Assembly: GCA_903839865.1 (NCBI GenBank)
Contig: CAIMEE010000433.1
Coordinates: 1-33,018 of the forward strand
Direction of reading: 5' to 3'
Source of the DNA: Enhydrobacter aerosaccus
Lineage (GTDB): Bacteria > Pseudomonadota > Alphaproteobacteria > Reyranellales > Reyranellaceae
Length of the DNA: 33,018 nt
The notes under the pieces are model-generated. The model saw only the letters and a list, made by a program, of their open reading frames with translations, ran no database searches and had not been told where the DNA came from. The translations under genes and the position numbers were made by a program. Positions 1-9,313 of the stretch are shown piece after piece (position 1 is the stretch's first letter; each line of letters begins with the position of its first letter).

Positions 1-40
1 CGCCACTGGAGTGGCGCGCCCCCAGCAAACTGCAATCGCT

Positions 41-883
41 TCAACCCAGCTCCAGACTCGTCACCGCAAACAGTCCCGCCGTGTCGATGGCGGGATCGGC
101 GCCGGTGTACATGCGCGCGGTCTCGAACGACGGCGTGAGCCCGAGGCCGAGCGCCATCTGCGTCGCCACCTTGTTGCGATCGGGAATGTCGAGCGCCACC
201 GCCTTGGCGTTCACCTTCGCGGCGAGTCCGCTCACCAGCATGGCTGCGATCTGCGGCGTCGCGGCATAGAGCGGCCCGATGCGCGAGGCCGCGCGGCAGG
301 CGCGAATGACGCCGAAGCCCACGATCTCTCCGTCACGCATCGCCACCATCGCCGCGCGCTCGGGCAGCGTGATCCAGGGCGCCAGGAACGAATCCCGCGC
401 CTCGGGAAAGAAGCGCCGGTCGTAGGCGGCGAGCCTGTCGAACGGCACGCCACGCGCATCGACGAGGGTGACGCCGCCCGCCAGCGCCGTCGGCGCCGGA
501 ACGCCCTCATGCCGCGCGTTGTTCCAGGCGGTGCGGAAGCCGGACTTCTTGTAGTTATGCTGCTGCGCCACCACGCCATCGAGCCCGACATTGCGACCCG
601 CGAGGCGCTTCATGCCGGCGTTCCACACCTGGATGCCGTAGCCCTTCCCGCGGATCTCGGGCCGCGCGATGTAGAAGCCCAGGAAGCCGAAGCTCGCGCC
701 GTACTTCACGACCGAGATGCAGGCGACCGGCTTGCCGTCGAGCCGCCCGATCAGGAAGGCGCCGGGGTCCATGGCAAAGAACGCCTGGGCATCGGTGTTG
801 CCTGGGTTCCAGCCCTCGTCGCCTGCCCACTCGGCCATGCGCATCACGTCGTCGGCGCTGCCGACCGAAATCTCGAATGTCAT
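41..883 (-). CDS. GNAT family N-acetyltransferase (two-domain, YitH-like)
   Basis: Probable acyl-CoA-dependent N-acetyltransferase of 280 residues; the substrate cannot be read from the sequence. The N-terminal half is a GNAT domain. The acetyl-CoA loop is visible as R78-G-K-G-Y-G83, inside YIARPEIRGKGYG, and Y111-KKSGF matches the usual last-strand motif. The C-terminal half (about 130-280) resembles the second domain of the YitH/acetyltransf_18 group. The ATG at 883 is chosen because the protein then begins MTFEISVGSADD, a natural GNAT start; the longer open frame upstream only runs into the neighbouring monooxygenase gene. It starts 5 bp after the stop of that gene, so the two are probably co-transcribed. 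The family call is firm, but the function in the operon is unknown. Confidence 0.88.
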   Translation of the reverse strand: MTFEISVGSADDVMRMAEWAGDEGWNPGNTDAQAFFAMDPGAFLIGRLDGKPVACISVVKYGASFGFLGFYIARPEIRGKGYGIQVWNAGMKRLAGRNVGLDGVVAQQHNYKKSGFRTAWNNARHEGVPAPTALAGGVTLVDARGVPFDRLAAYDRRFFPEARDSFLAPWITLPERAAMVAMRDGEIVGFGVIRACRAASRIGPLYAATPQIAAMLVSGLAAKVNAKAVALDIPDRNKVATQMALGLGLTPSFETARMYTGADPAIDTAGLFAVTSLELG

Positions 884-888
884 GCCGC

Positions 889-2244
889 CTATTCTGCAGC
901 CTTTGCGGCGGCAGAAAAGAAGCGATTTTCCGGCCGCGGGAGACCAAGGTTCTCGCGCAGGGTCTTGCCTTCGTACTCCGTGCGGAACAATTCGCGCCGC
1001 TGCAGCTCGGGCACGACCTTGTTCACGAAATCGTCGAGCCCGCCCGGCAGGTAAGGGAACATGACGTTGAAGCCGTCGCTGGCTTCCGTCACCAGCCACT
1101 CCTCCATCTGGTCGGCGATCATCTTGGGCGTGCCCATCATCGCGAGCCCGCCGTAGCCGCCGAGGCGGCCGGCCAGCTGCCGCACCGTCAGGTTCTCGCG
1201 CTTGGCCAGCGCCACGACCCGCTCGCGGCCGCTCTTGCTCTGGTTGGTCTCGGGGATTTCCGGCAGCGGCCCGTCGGGATCGAATTTGCGCGCATCGACG
1301 CCCGTGGCGATCGAGAGTGCCGCGATGCCGCTGTCGTAGCTCACCAGGCTGTCGAGCTTCAGCCTCTTCTCCTGCGCCTCCTCGAGCGAGTCGCCGATGA
1401 TGGTGAAGGCGCCGGGCAGGATCTTGATGTGATCGGGGTTACACCCGTACCGCGCCGCGCGGCCCTTCACATCGGCATAGAATTCGCGGCCCGCCGCGAT
1501 CGGCCCGCCCGCCGCGAATACCATCTCGGCCGTCTCGGCCGCGAGCTGGCGGCCGGCATCCGACGCACCCGCCTGCACCATCACCGGCCAGCCCTGGACC
1601 GGCCGCGCGATGTTGAGCGGCCCGCGCACCTTCAGGTACTTGCCCTGGTGGTTCAACACATGAAGCTTGTCGGGATCGAAGAACAGCCCGTTCTCGACGT
1701 CGCGCGTGAAGGCGTCATCGGCCCACGAGTCCCACAGGCCCGTCACGACATCGTAGAACTCGCGCGCGCGGGCATAGCGCTCGCCGTGCTCCATCTGCTC
1801 GTCCATGCCGAAGTTCAGCGCCGCGTCGGGATTGGACGTCGTCACCAGGTTCCAGGCCGCGCGGCCCTCGGAGATATGGTCGAGGGAGGCAAAGCGGCGC
1901 GCGATCGTGTAGGCCGGCTCGAAGGTGGTCGAGGCCGTGGCGATCAGGCCGAGGTGCTTGGTGTGCTGCGACAGCACGGGCAGCAACGTCAGCGGATCGA
2001 ACGAGGTGACGGTGGCCGAGCGCTTCAGCGCCTCCATCGGCATGTTCAGCACGGCCAGGTGATCGGCCATGAAGAACGCGTCGAATTTCCCCCGCTCCAG
2101 GGTCTGGGCGTAGGAGATCAGCGCCTTGAGATTGAAATTGGCATCCGGCGTGCCGCCCGGATAGCGCCAGGCGGCGGTGTGGATGCTGACGGGGCGCATG
2201 AATGCGCCGAGACGGAGCTTTTTCTTCTGGGCCATGGGAGACAT
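889..2244 (-). CDS. LLM class flavin-dependent monooxygenase (NtaA/SnaA/DszA type)
   Basis: Predicted FMNH2-dependent monooxygenase with a bacterial-luciferase-like TIM barrel, 451 residues, the normal length for the nitrilotriacetate/dibenzothiophene-sulfone monooxygenase subgroup. Landmarks include KLRLGAFMRPVSIHTAAWRY at the N-terminus, FMADHLAVLNM near residue 60, the FMN-phosphate region ARRFASLDHISEGRAAWNLVTT near 120-140, and QAGASDAGRQLAAETAEMVFA near 230. Members oxidise C-N, C-S or sulfone substrates and need a separate flavin reductase, none of which is encoded nearby. ATG 2244 has AAGGGCAAG just upstream; an in-frame ATG at 2235 is a close alternative. An 84-bp, relatively AT-rich gap separates it from the DUF1989 gene, so it may have its own promoter. 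The substrate is unknown. Confidence 0.92.
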   Translation of the reverse strand: MSPMAQKKKLRLGAFMRPVSIHTAAWRYPGGTPDANFNLKALISYAQTLERGKFDAFFMADHLAVLNMPMEALKRSATVTSFDPLTLLPVLSQHTKHLGLIATASTTFEPAYTIARRFASLDHISEGRAAWNLVTTSNPDAALNFGMDEQMEHGERYARAREFYDVVTGLWDSWADDAFTRDVENGLFFDPDKLHVLNHQGKYLKVRGPLNIARPVQGWPVMVQAGASDAGRQLAAETAEMVFAAGGPIAAGREFYADVKGRAARYGCNPDHIKILPGAFTIIGDSLEEAQEKRLKLDSLVSYDSGIAALSIATGVDARKFDPDGPLPEIPETNQSKSGRERVVALAKRENLTVRQLAGRLGGYGGLAMMGTPKMIADQMEEWLVTEASDGFNVMFPYLPGGLDDFVNKVVPELQRRELFRTEYEGKTLRENLGLPRPENRFFSAAAKAAE

Positions 2245-2328
2245 CTTGCCCTTGGCCGCCCTTCCCGCAAGGTGCCTCAGGCGAGAAGAGCTAATTCGTT
2301 CATTAGGCTGCCATTTTACAGAAAGTTG

Positions 2329-3189
2329 TCAGCGCTCCCACGCGGGCTTCTGCAACTTCATGCCATGCGCGCCCTTGTAGGGCGGGCTTTGTGGCGGTTT
2401 CCAGCCGTCGAGCAGCTTCGGGGCGAGCGCGTGGATCTCGACACCGAGCGGGCGGCAGACGGTGAGCGGGTCCTGGGCGTCGGGACCCCACAGCGCTACG
2501 GACAAGTCGCCGCCGGGGCAGGTGGACAGTGCGCAGAGAAGATCGATCTCGGCGAAGAACTCGATGTGATCGCCCTGCTTCGCGGGGCTCGCGCGCATGA
2601 AATATTTGTCGGCGTGGTTGAGGCCGGTGCACTGGAAGACGTTCAGCACGTCGTGCACGTCGAATTCGGTCAGGCCATGCGGCGCCACGGCACGCACCAG
2701 GTTGGAATGGCAATGGTGGTCGAAATCCTCGCCGGTCAGCATGCGGTTGACGTAGGGGTCGCAGCGCGTGCCCAGCAGGTCGTGGATGCGGCCACCGAAC
2801 TCGTCGATGCCATAGTCCTTGAGACTGTCCGCCGTGATGGTCGCGATCGGCCGCAGGTAGGGAAGCGTCGACCACAGCCGGTCGAAGACCGTCACGTGCG
2901 CGGCCTGGAGCTGGCGCGTGCGCGAGGCCCACAGCCGCTCGCGCGGATTGTGCGCGTTCCAGATGTTGAGGTCGCCGACCTGCGGTCCCTCGACCGTGAC
3001 GATGCGGAAGACATGTCCCGCCGGCACCTTCCAGGCGCGCCCGGTGCGGATCGGGATGGTTAATTTCTCGACGAGCGCGCGGCCGCCGCCCTCGGCGATG
3101 CGCTTGTAGAACGCCTTGTCGACGGTCAGCGCCGAGCCTTCGTTCGCCAGATAGGCGGCAGGATGATCTTTCGTTCCGTTGGCTTTCAT
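2329..3189 (-). CDS. DUF1989 / urea carboxylase-associated family protein
   Basis: Protein of 286 residues with the DUF1989 fold. It has the family's features: a central GPQVGDLNIWNAHNPRE segment, LLGTRCDPYVN, the DFDHHCHSNL motif (putative metal-site Cys/His residues), and a C-terminal NVFQCTGLNHADKYFM block. Family members include the urea-carboxylase-associated proteins, some of which are carboxyguanidine deiminase subunits (CgdA/CgdB). Here there is only one DUF1989 gene and no urea carboxylase or guanidine carboxylase in the window, so I infer a related metal-dependent amidine or aminohydrolase-like role and no more. ATG 3189 overlaps the stop of the upstream phosphodiesterase gene in an ATGA (3186-3189), which fixes the start and implies translational coupling. 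Confidence 0.85.
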   Translation of the reverse strand: MKANGTKDHPAAYLANEGSALTVDKAFYKRIAEGGGRALVEKLTIPIRTGRAWKVPAGHVFRIVTVEGPQVGDLNIWNAHNPRERLWASRTRQLQAAHVTVFDRLWSTLPYLRPIATITADSLKDYGIDEFGGRIHDLLGTRCDPYVNRMLTGEDFDHHCHSNLVRAVAPHGLTEFDVHDVLNVFQCTGLNHADKYFMRASPAKQGDHIEFFAEIDLLCALSTCPGGDLSVALWGPDAQDPLTVCRPLGVEIHALAPKLLDGWKPPQSPPYKGAHGMKLQKPAWER

Positions 3190-3926
3190 CGCTTGTCTCG
3201 CTGGGCCAGCGCGAGGTCCGGCCGGTCGGTGGTAAAGACGTCGACGCCGAGGTCGAACATCCTGGCAATCAGGGAAGCGGTATTGCAAGCCCAACCGCCG
3301 ATGCCGAGGCCCGCCTTGCGCACGGCGGCGACCGTCGGTGGATCGAGGAGAGGGCCGTGCAGCCCCAGCATCGGCACGCCGTTGGCCCTGGCCGCGGCGA
3401 TCACGGCGGCAAGGCCGATATCGACCTGCGTCGCGGGCGCCACAAGCCAGACGCTGCGCAGCGGCGTGCCGTGCCGCAGCGCTTCGGCGACGGTGCCGAG
3501 CTGGAAGCTGGTGAGCACGGTGCGGTCGAGCATACCGCCCGCCTTCACCGCGCTGACGACGTTGGACGCATGCGGATCGGGATAGGGCACGCGGTTCGGC
3601 CCGGTCTTGATCTCGAGACGCAGGACGATCTTCGTCGGCCGGAAGATATCCATCACCTCGTCGAGCAGCAGCATGCGCTGGCCGCCGCTGCCCTTCAGGA
3701 TCAGCTTCGCAAGATCGGCCCAGTCGTGCGCACACACCGGACCGTGACCGTCGGTCGTGCGGTCGAGCGTCTCGTCGTGGATCACGACCAGCTTGCCGTC
3801 GCGCGTGGGATGAACGTCGAACTCGACCTGCTCGACGGGCAGCTTCGCGGTGTTCGCGAAGGCGAGCGGGCTGTTCTCGGCCCACAACAGGGCGCCGCCG
3901 CGGTGCGAGGCGATCTCGGTCGTCAT
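3186..3926 (-). CDS. Glycerophosphodiester phosphodiesterase family protein
   Basis: Cytoplasmic-type GDPD of 246 residues; no signal peptide is seen. The family hydrolyses glycerophosphodiesters to glycerol-3-phosphate and an alcohol. Active-site and metal residues are visible: H8-R-G in ASHRGG, E18-N, E35 and D37 in VEFDVH, H50-D51 in VVIHDETLDRTTDG, and E105/K107 in LRLEIK. The C-terminal strand holds GWACNTASLIARMFDLGVDVFTTDRPD, typical of the last barrel turn. ATG 3926 follows a GGAG sequence with about 6 bp spacing. It is the first gene of the leftward cluster and its end overlaps the DUF1989 start. The pairing with DUF1989 and a flavin monooxygenase is odd for a simple phospholipid-salvage enzyme. 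Confidence 0.92.
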   Translation of the reverse strand: MTTEIASHRGGALLWAENSPLAFANTAKLPVEQVEFDVHPTRDGKLVVIHDETLDRTTDGHGPVCAHDWADLAKLILKGSGGQRMLLLDEVMDIFRPTKIVLRLEIKTGPNRVPYPDPHASNVVSAVKAGGMLDRTVLTSFQLGTVAEALRHGTPLRSVWLVAPATQVDIGLAAVIAAARANGVPMLGLHGPLLDPPTVAAVRKAGLGIGGWACNTASLIARMFDLGVDVFTTDRPDLALAQRDKR

Positions 3927-4081
3927 TCAGAACTCCGTTTCAGGCCGCCTAACGATATCCCGATAAGCCGCCGGCCGCGCAGCGCTATTGCACGGGGGGG
4001 AGGTGATGGAATTTGAGACGAATCGCGACAAGTGCTTATGCCATCGGCATCGGAGGTGTCTCAGCCTCGTGAGACAACCCG
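3927..4081. other. Intergenic region with inverted repeats
   Basis: This 155-bp spacer lies downstream of the leftward ABC permease gene and upstream of the leftward phosphodiesterase gene, so it should hold the promoter of the latter. Two small hairpins are visible: ATGCC/GGCAT at 4038-4050, and TGTCTCA/TGAGACA at 4057-4076 with a 6-base loop. Neither is followed by a clear T-run on the minus strand, so termination is only possible. The GTCTCA/TGAGAC core also occurs in the repeats near 24.8 and 25.06 kb. I see no gene here. Confidence 0.5.
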
Positions 4082-4957
4082 CTACCGCAGGGTCGGATCG
4101 AGACGGTCGCGCAGCCAATCGCCGATGATGCTGATCGAGAGCGTCGTGAGGATGATCACGGCGCTGGGAAACAGCAAAATCCACGACGCGCGCGTCAGGT
4201 ACTCGCGACCGTAGCCCACCATGTTGCCGAGCGAGCTGAGCGGCGGCTGCACGCCCAGGCCCAGGAACGACAGACCGCTCTCGAGCAGGATCGTCTCGGG
4301 GAAGGTGATCGTCATCGACACGATCAGGGTCGAGGCGATGTTGGGCAGCACATGGATGCCGTAGACCCGCCAGCTCGACGCGCCCAGTTGCCGGATGGCG
4401 CCGGCGTAACCCTGCTCGTTGGCCGAGATGGTGAGGCCGCGTGCGATGCGGGCGTAGCGCTCCCAGCTGTTGAGGCCCATCAGCGCCACGAACAGCACGA
4501 GCGAGTTGCCGAAGAAGGCCAGCACCGCCAGCGCCACGATCAGGAACGGCACGCTCGCCTGGAAATCGATCATCATCAGGATCAGCCACTCGACCCGGCC
4601 GCGAAAATGGGCCGCCACGAAGCCCAGGGTCGTGCCCAGGGTGGCCGCGATCAGCGTGCCGAAGAAGGCGATCAGCACGCTGATGCGGATCGAGACGATC
4701 AGGCGGGACAGCACGTCGCGGCCGAGTTCGTCGGTGCCCAGCGCATGCTTCCACGTGCCGCCGAAGCCGACCGGCGGCTGCAGGCGCGCCCGCAGGTCGA
4801 GTGCCGAGAAATGGAACGGCGAAAGAAAGTCGGCGCCCAGCGCCACGACCAGCATCAGCGCGACCCAGGCGAGAGCCACCAGCGTGAGCGGCGGCCAGGC
4901 CTCGAGGAAGCGCGACCGGCGGCTGCGCTGGAGAGGGACCGATGAGATCGCTGTCAT
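4082..4957 (-). CDS. ABC transporter permease, DppC/OppC type
   Basis: Inner-membrane permease of a peptide/nickel-type ABC importer, 291 residues. A cytoplasmic N-terminus leads into TM1 (about 23-43). The DppC hallmark HALGTDELGRDVLSRLIVSIRISV follows, then further membrane segments. The EAA-type ATPase-coupling loop is around GYAGAIRQLGASSWRVYGIHVLPNI, and the C-terminus has the usual GLSFLGLGVQPP. Start ATG 4957 overlaps the stop of the preceding DppB-type gene (ATGA, 4954-4957). It is the last gene of the amidase-transporter operon. The substrate is inferred only from the neighbouring amidase. Confidence 0.95.
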   Translation of the reverse strand: MTAISSVPLQRSRRSRFLEAWPPLTLVALAWVALMLVVALGADFLSPFHFSALDLRARLQPPVGFGGTWKHALGTDELGRDVLSRLIVSIRISVLIAFFGTLIAATLGTTLGFVAAHFRGRVEWLILMMIDFQASVPFLIVALAVLAFFGNSLVLFVALMGLNSWERYARIARGLTISANEQGYAGAIRQLGASSWRVYGIHVLPNIASTLIVSMTITFPETILLESGLSFLGLGVQPPLSSLGNMVGYGREYLTRASWILLFPSAVIILTTLSISIIGDWLRDRLDPTLR

Positions 4958-5877
4958 TTCGGCGCCGTGCGCATGCGCGGGTCGATCCAGCCGTAGACGA
5001 GATCGACGATGATGTTGGCCGTCACCATGGTCATGGCGACCAGCAGCAGGATGGTCTGCACGACGGCCAGGTCGCGGTTGGCCACCGCGACGACCAGCAG
5101 GCGGCCGATGCCGGGCCAGGCGAACACGCTTTCGACGACGACGGCGCCCGCGATCAGGGTGCCGACCATGAAGCCGATGATGGTCGTGGTCGGGATGGCG
5201 GCATTGGGCAGCGCATGTTCGGTGACGACGCGCCGCCACGAGAGGCCCTTGGCCGACGCCGCCCGGATGTAGGGCTGGCCCAGCACCTCGAGCATGGCCG
5301 AACGCGTGAAGCGCGCCAGGATCGACGCCCCCGCCGCGCCCAGGGTCACGATCGGCAGGATCGCGTTGGCCAGGCCGTCGCTGCCGCTGCTCGGCAGCCA
5401 GCCCAGCTTGACCGAGAACACCAGCACCAGCAGCAGCGCCAGCACGAAGCTCGGCATGGTGAAGCCCGCGACCGAGAACAGCATGGTGAGGCGGTCGGCG
5501 AAGGAATTGCGGCGCAGCGCGGCATAGATGCCGGCCGGCACGCCGATCGCGATCTTGAGCGCGAAGGCCGGGAGCGTGATGGCGAGCGTCGACGGCACGC
5601 GCTCGAGCACGAGCTGGATCGCGGGCCGCCCGTCGCGCATGGAATTGCCGAGGTCGCCGGTCAGCGCGTGGGCGACATAGGCGAGGTACTGCATCCAGAT
5701 CGGCTGATCGAGGCCCCACGACTTGCGGAAGGCGGCAATCGACTCGGGCGGCGCGTCGACCGACATGATCAGCAGCGCCGGGTCGCCCGACAGTCGCAGC
5801 ACGAAGAAGGCGAAGGTCACGACCAGGAAGATGGTGAGCAGCGCGCGCAGCAGCCGTTGGGCGAGATAGCCAATCAT
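4954..5877 (-). CDS. ABC transporter permease, DppB/OppB type
   Basis: Inner-membrane permease partner of the DppC-type protein, 307 residues. It begins [34 protein letters not shown], the standard DppB start with TM1 and the periplasmic GDPA motif. LRKSWGLDQPIWMQYLAYV and the coupling loop around YIRAASAKGLSWRRVVTEHALPNA are also typical. ATG 5877 overlaps the stop of the upstream ATPase gene as ATGA (5874-5877) and fits the family's start exactly; the longer open frame is rejected. The gene is coupled on both sides to transporter genes. Confidence 0.95.
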   Translation of the reverse strand: MIGYLAQRLLRALLTIFLVVTFAFFVLRLSGDPALLIMSVDAPPESIAAFRKSWGLDQPIWMQYLAYVAHALTGDLGNSMRDGRPAIQLVLERVPSTLAITLPAFALKIAIGVPAGIYAALRRNSFADRLTMLFSVAGFTMPSFVLALLLVLVFSVKLGWLPSSGSDGLANAILPIVTLGAAGASILARFTRSAMLEVLGQPYIRAASAKGLSWRRVVTEHALPNAAIPTTTIIGFMVGTLIAGAVVVESVFAWPGIGRLLVVAVANRDLAVVQTILLLVAMTMVTANIIVDLVYGWIDPRMRTAPK

Positions 5878-6851
5878 GCAGCTGCCGCCAGATGACACGC
5901 GACCTCGCGACCGTCGGCCAGCGGCCGCAGCAGCGGCGTCTCGGCGCGGCAGCGCGCAACGGCGATCGGGCAACGCTCATGGAAAGCGCAGCCCGCCGGC
6001 ACGTTCACGGGGTTGGGCGGATCGCCCTTCAGGATCAGCCGCTGCCGGCGCTTGCGCGCCGCGACCGGGATCGCCGACACCAGCGCCTGCGTATAGGGGT
6101 GCGTGGGCGCAGAGAACAGACGGTCGGGATCGCCACGTTCGACGATGCGACCGAGATACATCACCGCCACCTCGTGGCTGACCTGGCGGACCATGCGCAG
6201 GTCGTGGCTGATGAAGAGATAGGCCAGGCCCATTTTCGCCTGCAGGTCGAGCAACAGGTTGATGACCTGCGCCTGGATCGATACGTCGAGCGCGGAGATC
6301 GGCTCGTCGCATACCAGCAGCCGCGGTTCGAGAATCAGCGCGCGCGCCAGCACGATGCGCTGGCGCTGTCCGCCCGACAGTTCATGCGGATAGCGGACGA
6401 AGTGATGGGCCTGCAGGCCGACCGACTCGAGGATCGCCATCGCCCTGTCGCGGCGCTCGGCCGTGCTGGTGCCGATCGCATGGATCGCCAGCGGCTCCAT
6501 GACCTGAGGGCCGACCGCGATGCGCCGGTCGAGGGCGGCCAGCGGATCCTGGTAGACCATCTGAACGGTGCGCCGCAGTTCGCGCCAGCGCGTCGATCCG
6601 GCCTTGGGCAGGGTCTCGCCGTCGAGGCGCATTTCGCCGGAGGTGAGCGGCAGCAGTCCCAGCACCAGCCGCGCCGTCGTGGTCTTGCCGCAGCCCGACT
6701 CGCCCACCAGACCGAGGGTGCGTCCCGGCCGCAGGGTGAACGACACACCGTCGACCGCGCGCAGGGTCGCGGCATGGCCGAACAGGCGGCCGCCGCGCCG
6801 TACCTTGTAGTGGCGGGTGAGCTGCGAGGCTTCGAGGAGCGGTTGACTCAA
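5874..6851 (-). CDS. ABC transporter ATP-binding protein, DppF/OppF type
   Basis: Cytoplasmic ATPase subunit, 325 residues from a TTG start at 6851 that overlaps the previous stop (TTGA, 6848-6851). Walker A is G50-ESGCGKT-T57, the signature LSGGQ spans about 158-162, and Walker B with the catalytic Glu is LLVCDEP near 178-184. The C-terminal oligopeptide-transport ATPase domain has the cysteine pattern [15 protein letters not shown] seen in DppD/DppF proteins. TTG is preferred because the overlap mirrors the other junctions and the family N-terminus ([12 protein letters not shown]) begins there. With the adjacent DppD-type ATPase it forms a heterodimer. Confidence 0.93.
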   Translation of the reverse strand: MSQPLLEASQLTRHYKVRRGGRLFGHAATLRAVDGVSFTLRPGRTLGLVGESGCGKTTTARLVLGLLPLTSGEMRLDGETLPKAGSTRWRELRRTVQMVYQDPLAALDRRIAVGPQVMEPLAIHAIGTSTAERRDRAMAILESVGLQAHHFVRYPHELSGGQRQRIVLARALILEPRLLVCDEPISALDVSIQAQVINLLLDLQAKMGLAYLFISHDLRMVRQVSHEVAVMYLGRIVERGDPDRLFSAPTHPYTQALVSAIPVAARKRRQRLILKGDPPNPVNVPAGCAFHERCPIAVARCRAETPLLRPLADGREVACHLAAAA

Positions 6852-7891
6852 GCGCCGATGCCTTGCTCGTGTGGGCGCCGCGCGCGGATGCAGGCGGCGC
6901 GATGACGGGGCTCGACCTGCACGGTGGGCGGCAGAGCCGCCTCGCACGCCGCCGTCACCTCGCCACAGCGTGGTGCGAAGCTGCAGCCCGGCGGGAGGTT
7001 CCACGGCTCCGGCACGACACCCGGAATGGCCATCAGGCGGCGGCGCGGCCCCTCGAGTTCCGGCAAGGCGGTCAGCAGGCCCGACGTATAGGGATGCGCG
7101 GGCCGGTCGAAGATCGCGTCGATCGGCGCGTCCTCGACGATGCGGCCGGCATACATGACGCAGACACGATCCGTGTTCTCCGCGACGACTCCGAGATCGT
7201 GGCTGATCAGCACCAGCGTCATCGCGCTGTCGCGGCGGATCTCCTGCAGCAGTTCGAGGATCTGCGCCTGGATCGTGGCGTCGAGCGCCGTCGTCGGCTC
7301 ATCGGCGATCAGGATCTGCGGCTGGCCGGACAGCGCCATGGCGATCATAACGCGCTGGTTCATGCCGCCCGACAGCTCGTGCGGAAAGTCGCGCAGGCGG
7401 CGGGCCGCATCGGCGATGCCGACCCGGTCGAGCAACCGCGCCGCTTCGGCGAGGGCTGCCTGGCCGGTCAGGCCGCGATGAAGGGCCAGCGCCTCGCAGA
7501 GCTGGCGGCCGATGCGATAGACCGGATTGAGGCTGCTCGCCGGGTCCTGGAAGATCATGGCGATGCGCGCCCCGCGCATGGCCTCGAGTTCGTGCGCCGG
7601 GGCACCCACGAGATTGCGGCCCTCGAACGTCACTGTGCCCTTCACGCGGGCACGACCGCCCAGCAATCCAAGGGCGGCGAGCCAAGTCACGCTCTTGCCC
7701 GAGCCCGACTCGCCCACGAGCCCAACCGCCTCGCCACTTCCGATCGCGAGATCGACGCCATGCAGCGCGCGCACCACACGATGGCCCGCGTCGAAGTCGA
7801 CGGTGAGGCCCCGGATATCGATCAGAGGCGGGCTTATTACAGAAATGGAGCGGCCTTTCCAAACGCAGTGTCGCTGCGCCGGGCAGTACAC
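6848..7891 (-). CDS. ABC transporter ATP-binding protein, DppD/OppD type
   Basis: Second ATPase subunit of the importer, 347 residues from GTG 7891. Walker A is GESGSGKS (60-67), the signature is LSGGM (about 173-177, a variant usual in DppD), and Walker B is ILIADEP. The C-terminus has the [15 protein letters not shown] cysteine pattern of oligopeptide ATPases. The start is uncertain: GTG 7891 has no good ribosome-binding site and gives about 20 extra residues before the usual family beginning [12 protein letters not shown], so a nearer non-ATG start is possible. It lies 27 bp after the amidase stop, in the same transcription unit. Confidence 0.92.
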   Translation of the reverse strand: MYCPAQRHCVWKGRSISVISPPLIDIRGLTVDFDAGHRVVRALHGVDLAIGSGEAVGLVGESGSGKSVTWLAALGLLGGRARVKGTVTFEGRNLVGAPAHELEAMRGARIAMIFQDPASSLNPVYRIGRQLCEALALHRGLTGQAALAEAARLLDRVGIADAARRLRDFPHELSGGMNQRVMIAMALSGQPQILIADEPTTALDATIQAQILELLQEIRRDSAMTLVLISHDLGVVAENTDRVCVMYAGRIVEDAPIDAIFDRPAHPYTSGLLTALPELEGPRRRLMAIPGVVPEPWNLPPGCSFAPRCGEVTAACEAALPPTVQVEPRHRAACIRARRPHEQGIGA

Positions 7892-7918
7892 GGCACAGAT
7901 GTCGTTTGGATGACAGCG

Positions 7919-9313
7919 TTACCCGATGGGCGGGTGCTTCTTGTCGGAGCCGGACGCCGATTCCCACGCCCGCGCGACCTGGAAGATGGTCGCTTCGTCG
8001 AAGTAGCGACCGACGAACTGCACCGACAGCGGCAGGCCGCCCGACGACAGGCCCGACATCATGGCGAGCGCCGGATGGCCGGTGGTGTTGAACGGCGTGC
8101 GGGCCTGGCGCGGATATGTGCGCTCGACTTCCGGCGTGTCGTCGATGCGGCAGGCCGGGTCCATCGAGCTGGCGCACAGGAGGATATCGACGTCGCGGAA
8201 CGCCTCCTCGACCGCGGCGATCATCTCGCGGCGGCGGCGCTGGGCCAGCACGTAGTCGCCCGAGCTCATGAAAGCGCCGGCCATCAGGCGCAGGCGACCG
8301 TAACGGCCATAGTCGCCCGGCCGTTCGCGCAGCCACTTCGAATGGATCGACCAGGCCTCGCTCTGCAGGATGACCCTGTTCACCGCGCCGAACTCACCCA
8401 GGGTCGGCAGCACGACGTCGCGTACGTCGGCACCGGCCATCTGCAGCGTGCGCGCCACGTGCTGCAGGGCCGCCGTCACCTCCGGCGCGGCGGGCGTGTC
8501 GATCTCGTGGAAGTGACGCACGAAGCCGATGCGCAGCCCCTTCACGCCGCGCTCAAGCGCCGAGGCGTAGTGACCGGGTGTCGAGGGGGCGCTGCCGGGA
8601 TCGAGCGGATCGTGACCCGCGATCGTCTCCAGCATCAGCGCGTTGTCGGTCACGGTGCGTGTCATCGGGCCCACGTGATCGAGCGTGAAGGACAGCGGGA
8701 AGACGCCGCGCCGCGACACCAGACCATAAGTCGGCTTGAGGCCGACGATGCCACAGCAGCTCGCGGGGTTGCGCACGCTGCCGCCGGTGTCGGTGCCCAG
8801 CGCCATCGGGAACAGGCCGGCGGCAACGCCCGAGCCCGAGCCCGACGACGATCCGCCGGGATGATGATCGGGATTCCACGGATTGCGCGCCGGCGGCCAC
8901 GGCAGGTCGAAGCTCGGACCGCCGATGGCGAACTCGTGCGTCGAGAGCTTGCCCATCACGATCGCGCCGGCGCCGCGTAACTTGCTCACGCACACCGCGG
9001 TGTCCGTCGCCATGTTGTCTTCGAGGACCTTGGAATGGCAGGTCGTCGGCAGGCCCGCGACATCGATGATGTCCTTGATGCCGACCGGCACACCGTGCAG
9101 CGGACCGCGGCTGCGGCCGGCCATGATCTCGGTCTCGGCGGCCTGTGCCGCAGCGAGCGCCTGATCGCCATCGACCTTGATGAAGGCGTTGAGACGCGGA
9201 TCGAGTTTCTCGACGCGGGCCAGCAGCGCCTGCACCAGTTCGACCGGCGACAGCTCCTTGGCCGCGATCGCCTCGGCCATCTTCGCGACCGGGAGCCAGT
9301 GGAGGTCGGTCAT
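7919..9313 (-). CDS. Amidase-signature hydrolase (AtzE/GatA-like)
   Basis: Cytoplasmic amidase of 464 residues. The Ser-cisSer-Lys triad can be placed: K80 in GVPVGIKD, S155 in PGGSSSGSGSG, and S179 in GTDTGGSVRNPAS, with the same 75 and 24 residue separations as GatA. It lacks GatA's tRNA-binding C-terminus and has no GatB near it, so it is a metabolic amidase, not the amidotransferase. ATG 9313 overlaps the stop of a DUF4089 gene (ATGA, 9310-9313). That pairing matches AtzE with its small subunit AtzG (1-carboxybiuret hydrolase), so a carboxamide or biuret-like substrate is a reasonable but unproven inference. The adjoining importer may bring in the substrate. Confidence 0.92.
   Translation of the reverse strand: MTDLHWLPVAKMAEAIAAKELSPVELVQALLARVEKLDPRLNAFIKVDGDQALAAAQAAETEIMAGRSRGPLHGVPVGIKDIIDVAGLPTTCHSKVLEDNMATDTAVCVSKLRGAGAIVMGKLSTHEFAIGGPSFDLPWPPARNPWNPDHHPGGSSSGSGSGVAAGLFPMALGTDTGGSVRNPASCCGIVGLKPTYGLVSRRGVFPLSFTLDHVGPMTRTVTDNALMLETIAGHDPLDPGSAPSTPGHYASALERGVKGLRIGFVRHFHEIDTPAAPEVTAALQHVARTLQMAGADVRDVVLPTLGEFGAVNRVILQSEAWSIHSKWLRERPGDYGRYGRLRLMAGAFMSSGDYVLAQRRRREMIAAVEEAFRDVDILLCASSMDPACRIDDTPEVERTYPRQARTPFNTTGHPALAMMSGLSSGGLPLSVQFVGRYFDEATIFQVARAWESASGSDKKHPPIG

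Noticed and set aside
2245-2328. Sigma-70-type promoter before the monooxygenase gene (TAAAAT seen on the minus strand).
   Set aside because: The only -35-like hexamer lies about 8 bp away, too close; the AT-rich gap is noted but no promoter is called.
877-3063. Very long plus-strand open frame of 728 codons opposite the monooxygenase and DUF1989 genes.
   Set aside because: Arg/His/Gly-rich with no domain pattern; it is the antisense shadow of well-supported genes in GC-rich DNA.
6863-8980. 705-codon plus-strand open frame opposite the DppD-type ATPase and amidase.
   Set aside because: Antisense shadow; it spans two real genes and has no motif.
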